From XYC2-FULL-41-22 sp041666465 (GTDB lineage: Bacteria > Patescibacteriota > Gracilibacteria > UBA1369 > UBA12470): 16,197 bases of DNA. Under the pieces are notes generated by a model. It worked only from the letters and a program-made list of their open reading frames with translations. It was not told where the DNA came from and searched no databases. Where the stretch lies: assembly GCA_041666465.1 (NCBI GenBank), contig JBAYGX010000020.1:1-16197 (forward strand). The letters run 5' to 3'. Shown here one piece after another: positions 12,716-16,197 of this stretch; position 1 is the first letter of the stretch; every line of letters starts with the position of its first letter. The translations under genes were made by a program, and so were the position numbers.

Positions 12716-13646
12716 CCTGCGGATAAATTATTTCATATTCGATATTAAAAACTCCTGAGCTAAGATATCCCAGCTTCTGAAATGCGACTTTCGACAAATC
12801 CAGAACGAATCCATCCGCATAAGGGCCTCTGTCGTTTATTGTAACTTCAACAGTTTTGTCGTTTGCTAGATTTGTTACTCGTACAATCGTTCCGAAAGGT
12901 AGTGTTAAATGTGCCGCTGTCATTTTGTTTTGATCAAAAACTTCACCGTTCGCCGTGTGGTCTCCCTCGAACATATCTGCGTAATAAGTTGCTTTCCCGA
13001 ATTCCACTTCGCCCGAAAAATATTCGGCATTTTTATATCTGTAGATTATATACGCCAAGTCTGCGCGCGTAAGATTTTTCGATGGATTTATATTGTTGTT
13101 TGCATCTGCATAAATCATGCCGTTTTCTGCGGCGAAATTAATATAAGAAGCGTACCAAGCGGACTTGTCCGTGTCCGCGAAAAATGTTTGTTCTTCGGTT
13201 GGTGCGGTTGCGATAAGTTGATTTGCGTTTATGAAAATTTTCAAAAATTCAGCCAAGTTTACGGAATTATCCGGTTTGAAAGAACCATCTTCGTACCCCG
13301 AAATTATATTTTTTTCTATCGCCGTGTTTAAATATTCCGCATACCATTCATCTTCGTTTATATCACTGAATGTTGAAGATGATGATGTTGTTTCCGCTGT
13401 CGAAATTCCCGAACTTTCCATTATGATTTTCAGCGCTTCGACGCGATTTACTTCTTGATTTGGCTTGAATGTATTATCACTATATCCGGTTATGATTTCT
13501 TGTTCGTAAAGATCCGCTATTGCGTCGTAATATTTGGTTCCCTCTTCAATGTCGGAAAAGGGGAGTACTCCCGCTTGTGTTATCGGTGCCAAAAAAGAAA
13601 AAATCAAAATGAAAAATAATATTCTTATAATTGATTTGGATTTCAT
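12708..13646 (-). CDS. Secreted protein with three SLH domains and an RlpA-like domain
   Basis: A signal peptide (1-25, cleavage after TQA likely) leads three S-layer-homology domains (about 28-80, 93-140 and 154-205; the repeated core is ITGY/ISGY-x-D-G/N-x-FKP). A C-terminal double-psi beta-barrel follows (about 217-308). The barrel has the RlpA signature: GKATYYAD, TANGE (231-235), TAAH-x-TLPFGT, INDRGP (270-275) and LDLS. RlpA proteins bind or cleave peptidoglycan, some as lytic transglycosylases acting on denuded glycan at the septum; the conserved Asp-Arg-Gly-Pro is kept here. SLH domains bind pyruvylated cell-wall polymers. The combination suggests a wall-anchored glycan-remodelling protein. 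It lies 23 nt after jag and is coupled to the FtsL-like gene. No Cys lipobox is present, so anchoring is by SLH and not by lipid. Confidence 0.9.
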   Translation of the reverse strand: MKSKSIIRILFFILIFSFLAPITQAGVLPFSDIEEGTKYYDAIADLYEQEIITGYSDNTFKPNQEVNRVEALKIIMESSGISTAETTSSSSTFSDINEDEWYAEYLNTAIEKNIISGYEDGSFKPDNSVNLAEFLKIFINANQLIATAPTEEQTFFADTDKSAWYASYINFAAENGMIYADANNNINPSKNLTRADLAYIIYRYKNAEYFSGEVEFGKATYYADMFEGDHTANGEVFDQNKMTAAHLTLPFGTIVRVTNLANDKTVEVTINDRGPYADGFVLDLSKVAFQKLGYLSSGVFNIEYEIIYPQDE

Positions 13647-13669
13647 GTTTTTCTATTAATTGTCGCGAC

Positions 13670-14134
13670 CTAGCTTTGTAAACTGATTATAACCTGTCTG
13701 AACGCTCCGTTTCCATGACTTTCGGTTGTCAGATCTTCAAATTCAGGTTGCATTAGGTGCATGTGAACGATTCTTCGGAAGTAAGGAGACATTGGTGGGA
13801 GCGATTGGCTATTCCCCGTTTGTCTTACTTGAGCCGCTTTTCTGTTGGCCATTTCAATTACACTTTCTTCTTGGCGTTTTCTGTAGTTGTCCACATCGAT
13901 AACGATTGAGAAATCTTTTTTATCGTCAAACCTCTTGTAGATTATGAGTTTTGCTATTACTTGAAGTGCTTGCATGTTTTCACCGTGTTTGCCGATAAGC
14001 AGGTTTGAATCTTCCGATCCTATGTTTATTTTGTATGTTTTCTCGTCTTCATCCATTGTTACATCAATGCTTGAGACCGGAATATCCATCGCTTTGAGTA
14101 TTTCCGCTATTATGTCTTTTATGTCGTTTTCCAT
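13670..14134 (-). CDS. jag: KH-R3H RNA-binding protein Jag/KhpB
   Basis: This cytoplasmic single-stranded nucleic-acid-binding protein belongs to the group encoded beside yidC in many bacteria (SpoIIIJ-associated protein, KhpB/EloR). The type II KH domain (about 25-82) has the GxxG loop as GKHG (48-51). The R3H domain (about 88-154) has R120-x3-H124 followed by LTTESHGNGAFRQVII. At 154 aa it lacks the N-terminal Jag domain present in many Firmicutes versions, and so is the short form. In Firmicutes KhpB affects division and wall elongation, fitting its place upstream of the RlpA and FtsL-like genes. No Shine-Dalgarno sequence precedes the ATG; the leader holds a TAGT-rich repeat. Confidence 0.92.
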   Translation of the reverse strand: MENDIKDIIAEILKAMDIPVSSIDVTMDEDEKTYKINIGSEDSNLLIGKHGENMQALQVIAKLIIYKRFDDKKDFSIVIDVDNYRKRQEESVIEMANRKAAQVRQTGNSQSLPPMSPYFRRIVHMHLMQPEFEDLTTESHGNGAFRQVIISLQS

Positions 14135-14139
14135 ATAAC

Positions 14140-14172
14140 TAGTAGTTAGTAGTAAGTAGTAAGTAGCTAGGG
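14140..14172. repeat. Short TAGT/AGTA repeat between yidC and jag
   Basis: Overlapping TAGT, AGTAAGT and CTAG units fill this stretch on the plus strand (for example AGTAAGTAGTAAGTAGCTAG, about 14153-14172). It ends at a GGGGGAAG purine tract. It resembles the left-edge and right-edge CTAG-rich blocks. It lies inside the presumed yidC-jag transcript. Confidence 0.6.
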
Positions 14173-14186
14173 GGAAGAGGGGAGAG

Positions 14187-14201
14187 GTCGCCTTTGGTGA
14201 C
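14187..14201 (-). promoter_or_regulatory. Small hairpin after the yidC stop
   Basis: The arms GTCGCC and GGTGAC (plus strand) pair over six positions, with one G-U wobble, around a TTT loop, nine bases beyond the yidC stop. On the transcript it is followed by C/U-mixed sequence and not a U run, so it is unlikely to terminate well. A role as a 3' stability element or processing barrier between yidC and jag is possible but unproven. Confidence 0.3.
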
Positions 14202-14209
14202 TAAATGAA

Positions 14210-15445
14210 CTATTTCTCTATGACGCGGACGGTTGGTTCGTCTTTTGCTGCCGGAGCACGATTGGCAACCATTTGTTGAACTATTCCGTAAGTTGTTGAA
14301 ATGCCCCAATATAAGCCGACGCCGGTAGGTACCGATGCCGTGAAGAATGCTATCATAAGCGGCATCATGTAAATCATCATCTTATTTGCCTGTTCCATGT
14401 CGCTTGCCAAGTCTTTTTTGTCATCTTTTTTCGTCACTTCTTTGGTTTGTTTTTTCGCTTTTCTGGCCATTGAAAGTTTCATTTGCACGAATTGCAATAA
14501 TCCAACCGCTATAGGGAAGAAATAAAGATCTGTTTTTGTCAGATCGAAATGCCATAAGAAATTTGTATTTATAAGTGAAATGGAAAAATCTTTCTGAAAG
14601 CCGTAGAGTAACAATATTTTGTCAGGATTAAGTCCATCTTTTATCGTGTAAAAAAGAGCGATTAATATTGGGAATTGAACAAGCAACGGTAGGCAACTTC
14701 CGAAAGGATTTACTTTGTTTTCTTGCCAAACTCTCATTGTTTCCATTGCAATTTTCTCCTGATTCCCTGCGTATTTGTGTTTGATCTCTTCAAGTTTCGG
14801 TTGAATATCTTGAAGTTTTTTCTGTGATTTGATTGCGTGTTGAGAAGGGATTAGCAGGATTGTTCTGATGATTAAGGTCAATAGTATTATCGCGAGTGCA
14901 AGAGAGTGTCCCGGCATGACCCCGACTATGAAAATCAATCCGTTATAAAGCGGTTTATAAAAAGCTTCTCGCCATATATTCGTTAGAAATCCTGGTTCTG
15001 TTATTGAAAATTCATTTGAGGAATAAGTTATTCCGTTTGAATCGGTATATCTAATTTGATATTTCCCGATTTCCGCGAACAGGGTATATGTCCATTTTGA
15101 GTAACTCAATGTTGTTTTCTCTCCCGCCGCTATTTTTATGTCCGTTACATTCGTGCAGTCGATCTCGTCATGTTTTGCCGATAACTGTATCCATTCATTT
15201 GTTTTATATTCAAAAACATCCAGATATTCAGAAGGGCAGTCGTTCGGTATTGTGATTTCGCTTGTTGTATTGTTTTGGACATAAAACTTAACCTCTTTCC
15301 CGTAAGCGTATTCTGTTTTTGTTGTTGCAATGCCGATGTCTCCCTGAGTTAGCGTCGTGTCCAAGTTGGAATTACCGCCACACCCTTTGTTGAGTAGGCT
15401 TAAAGATAAAAGTATTATGATGAAAATTAGGAGATTTTTTTTCAT
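14210..15445 (-). CDS. yidC: Membrane protein insertase YidC with Ig-like outer domain
   Basis: YidC inserts and folds inner-membrane proteins, alone or with SecYEG. At 411 aa this one has an N-terminal signal or anchor helix (about 4-19) and then an extracytoplasmic beta-rich segment of about 110 residues (about 38-148), with Cys70 and Cys97 as a possible disulfide pair. The conserved five-helix core follows (about 163-178, 182-200, 248-268, 307-326 and 356-383). The core includes the hydrophilic-groove arginine R194 (LIIRTILLIP), the cytoplasmic hairpin (about 204-245) and a charged Lys-rich loop (328-350). A Cys at 22 is preceded by LNKG, a poor lipobox, so lipidation is doubtful. The gene overlaps rnpA by 4 nt (ATGA). 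There is no yidD between rnpA and yidC. Confidence 0.93.
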   Translation of the reverse strand: MKKNLLIFIIILLSLSLLNKGCGGNSNLDTTLTQGDIGIATTKTEYAYGKEVKFYVQNNTTSEITIPNDCPSEYLDVFEYKTNEWIQLSAKHDEIDCTNVTDIKIAAGEKTTLSYSKWTYTLFAEIGKYQIRYTDSNGITYSSNEFSITEPGFLTNIWREAFYKPLYNGLIFIVGVMPGHSLALAIILLTLIIRTILLIPSQHAIKSQKKLQDIQPKLEEIKHKYAGNQEKIAMETMRVWQENKVNPFGSCLPLLVQFPILIALFYTIKDGLNPDKILLLYGFQKDFSISLINTNFLWHFDLTKTDLYFFPIAVGLLQFVQMKLSMARKAKKQTKEVTKKDDKKDLASDMEQANKMMIYMMPLMIAFFTASVPTGVGLYWGISTTYGIVQQMVANRAPAAKDEPTVRVIEK

Positions 15446-15789
15446 TTTGTACGATTGCTATTGGTTAGAAGTTTTTTTAATTCTGTTTCCAGGGTCTTGT
15501 ATGTCATGTTTAATGTTCGAGTTCTTGTCAGTATTACTATTTTTCGTGGGTCGGATGGTGAAAACTCGTTTAGATTGAGTCGAATTATTTCGTAAATTTG
15601 TCTTCTTAATTTGTTTCGTTCCACCGCTTTTTTCGAGATTTTTGCACTTACGACTATTGCGAATTTTGTTGGTTCTTGAGCTGCCGGGCACATTTTTATA
15701 ATGAAATATGGCGACCTTAGTTCTGTCCCTTTTGTGACAATCTCTTTTATATTGTCTTTTCGCGATAGATGAAATTTTTTTGCCAGCAT
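15442..15789 (-). CDS. rnpA: Ribonuclease P protein component
   Basis: This small basic protein joins the catalytic RNA of RNase P to mature the 5' ends of tRNAs. The 115-aa length is usual. The conserved core KFAIVVSAKISKKAVERNKL (42-61) ends in the RNR motif (R58, N59, then LRRQ), the signature helix that contacts the RNA. The family's aromatic N-terminal strand is represented by KKFHLSRK. It lies 85 nt after rpmH, the standard order, and its TGA stop overlaps the yidC start as ATGA, implying coupled translation. Initiation at ATG 15789 has no Shine-Dalgarno sequence. Confidence 0.95.
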   Translation of the reverse strand: MLAKKFHLSRKDNIKEIVTKGTELRSPYFIIKMCPAAQEPTKFAIVVSAKISKKAVERNKLRRQIYEIIRLNLNEFSPSDPRKIVILTRTRTLNMTYKTLETELKKLLTNSNRTK

Positions 15790-15805
15790 GTTAAAAGACG
15801 AATTT

Positions 15806-15858
15806 GCCCTTTTAATAAAATTCTATCAGAAATTTTTTTAGCCGCATTTAAAAAGGGC
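15806..15858. repeat. Inverted repeat in the rpmH-rnpA gap
   Basis: GCCCTTTTAA (15806-15815) and TTAAAAAGGGC (15848-15858) are complementary apart from one extra A, enclosing 32 bases. On the minus-strand transcript this folds a stem between the rpmH stop and the rnpA start. It could set the ratio of the two messages by stabilising or processing the RNA. There is no U run following a tight loop, so I do not call it a terminator. Confidence 0.45.
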
Positions 15859-15874
15859 TTTGCGTATTTGAAAA

Positions 15875-16018
15875 TTATTTTTTCCTTGTCTTTGGGACGA
15901 GATTTTTTCTTCCTCGCGATCTTCGCGCTTTTAATACTTTTCTTCCGCCGGCACTTCTGCTTTTCTTGAGAAAGCCATGTTTTTTAGCCCTTTTCCTTTT
16001 GTTGCCTTTTTTTAACAT
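15875..16018 (-). CDS. rpmH: Ribosomal protein L34
   Basis: This is a 47-residue, extremely basic protein of the large subunit, read by translating the minus strand upstream of rnpA. The family core is unmistakable: KRKRAKKHGFLKK (7-19), SAGGRKVLKARRSRGRKNL (22-40). The ATG at 16018 is the only possible start, since an in-frame TAA lies four codons upstream. The N-terminus MLKKGN is slightly shorter than, and unlike, the usual MKRTYQPS, which is odd but keeps the conserved basic part. It is the first gene of the rpmH-rnpA-yidC-jag cluster. A candidate -10 for it is TATAAA on the minus strand at 16057-16062, about 40 nt from the start, with no good -35. Confidence 0.93.
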   Translation of the reverse strand: MLKKGNKRKRAKKHGFLKKSRSAGGRKVLKARRSRGRKNLVPKTRKK

Positions 16019-16078
16019 AAATTTGGTTTAAATCATTATTAGCTTTGCTAGGGGATTTTATATTTAGTTTGAGGGATG

Positions 16079-16129
16079 CGCAAGAGCTAGTTGGTTAGGA
16101 GCTAGCAGGCTAGTAAAGTATCTCTTGCG
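16079..16129. repeat. CTAG-rich block framed by an 8-bp inverted repeat
   Basis: CGCAAGAG (16079-16086) and CTCTTGCG (16122-16129) are perfect inverted copies. Between them GAGCTAG occurs twice and GGCTAG once within 30 bases, ending in AGGCTAGTAAAGT (16107-16119). That 12-mer core is also found at 34-45 and 6358-6369. The block sits in the divergent region upstream of rpmH. Confidence 0.6.
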
Positions 16130-16153
16130 AAAAACGGCTTCCCATAGTATCTT
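16125..16153 (+). promoter_or_regulatory. Candidate promoter facing the right edge
   Basis: TTGCGA (16125-16130) and TATCTT (16148-16153) are spaced by 17 bp, each 4 of 6 to consensus. Start would be near 16160, about 22 nt before ATG 16182. The -35 overlaps the right arm of the CTAG-block inverted repeat. The sequence match alone is weak; the layout agrees with the other plus-strand promoters. Confidence 0.3.
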
Positions 16154-16181
16154 TTTACCCGATTTCTCTAAAAGAAAACTT

Positions 16182-16197
16182 ATGTTAAAGAAACCCG
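16182..16197 (+). CDS. Possible start of a plus-strand gene cut by the window edge
   Basis: ATG 16182 opens a frame (MLKKP) that runs off the window, preceded by an AT-rich leader and a candidate promoter. In many bacteria dnaA diverges from rpmH at this position, but five residues cannot identify it and no DnaA box is visible here. It is listed only as a possible partial gene. Confidence 0.25.

Noticed and set aside
12909..13331. 140-codon plus-strand frame opposite the SLH-RlpA gene
   Set aside because: The minus strand here encodes clear SLH domains. The plus-strand product is Cys/Phe/Val-rich without any domain, so it is a shadow frame.
14187..14201. Intrinsic terminator after yidC
   Set aside because: The stem is only six pairs with one wobble and is followed by a C/U mixture, not a U run, so termination is unlikely.
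15769..15969. 66-codon plus-strand frame over the rpmH-rnpA gap
   Set aside because: It is antisense to L34 and its Phe/Leu-rich content is the complement of Lys/Arg codons.
16019..16197. Replication origin (oriC) beside rpmH
   Set aside because: The neighbourhood is right, but no TTATCCACA-type DnaA boxes or 13-mer AT arrays are visible, and the strand bias does not clearly support it.

Overview
The window looks like part of a compact, AT-leaning genome from an uncultivated bacterium, most plausibly a Patescibacteria/CPR lineage. This is inferred from several signs: two very large orphan proteins, short or overlapping gene junctions, small housekeeping proteins, a cell-surface protein with SLH repeats, and no Shine-Dalgarno sequence before any start. 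TGA is a normal stop here: asnS, nth, rnpA and the FtsL-like gene all end in TGA where their families end. This argues against the UGA=Gly code of Gracilibacteria. The phylum cannot be fixed from this sequence alone.

Left part (1-8924). The edge carries a purine-rich, CTAG-containing tandem repeat of about 55 bp and a strong 15-bp hairpin. Next comes an extended -10 promoter driving an intact 1919-codon gene (297-6053) of no recognised family. It holds a central array of 87-88-residue repeats, two of which are nearly identical over a short stretch of DNA. A second, separately promoted orphan (910 codons, 6192-8924) has an Ala/Thr/Pro linker, about seven divergent helical modules spaced mostly 83-92 residues, and a distinct C-terminal domain. 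Neither protein has a signal peptide or membrane segment, so both are probably cytoplasmic. They are the best candidates for something undescribed.

Middle (8990-12362). This part holds asparaginyl-tRNA synthetase, a 142-residue orphan, and two base-excision-repair enzymes transcribed divergently: endonuclease III (nth, minus) and endonuclease IV (nfo, plus). Both convergent junctions overlap, by 16 and 22 nt, leaving no room for intrinsic terminators between genes.

Right part (12341-16018, minus strand). This is the conserved origin-type cluster rpmH-rnpA-yidC-jag, read right to left. It continues into an SLH-RlpA surface protein and a translationally coupled, single-pass FtsL/FtsB-like protein. 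The cluster thus links ribosome and RNase P biogenesis, membrane-protein insertion, an RNA-binding regulator and envelope or division functions. YidC carries a small Ig-like extracytoplasmic domain instead of the usual P1 domain or no domain, and yidD is absent. The last 180 bases are a divergent intergenic region with a CTAG-rich block framed by an 8-bp inverted repeat. They end in a possible start of another plus-strand gene cut by the window edge.

A 12-mer (AGGCTAGTAAAG) occurs in the left repeat, inside the linker-coding part of the 910-codon gene, and in the right repeat block. Promoters recognisable before the plus-strand genes share a -35, an often extended -10 (TGn) and short leaders of about 15-30 nt.
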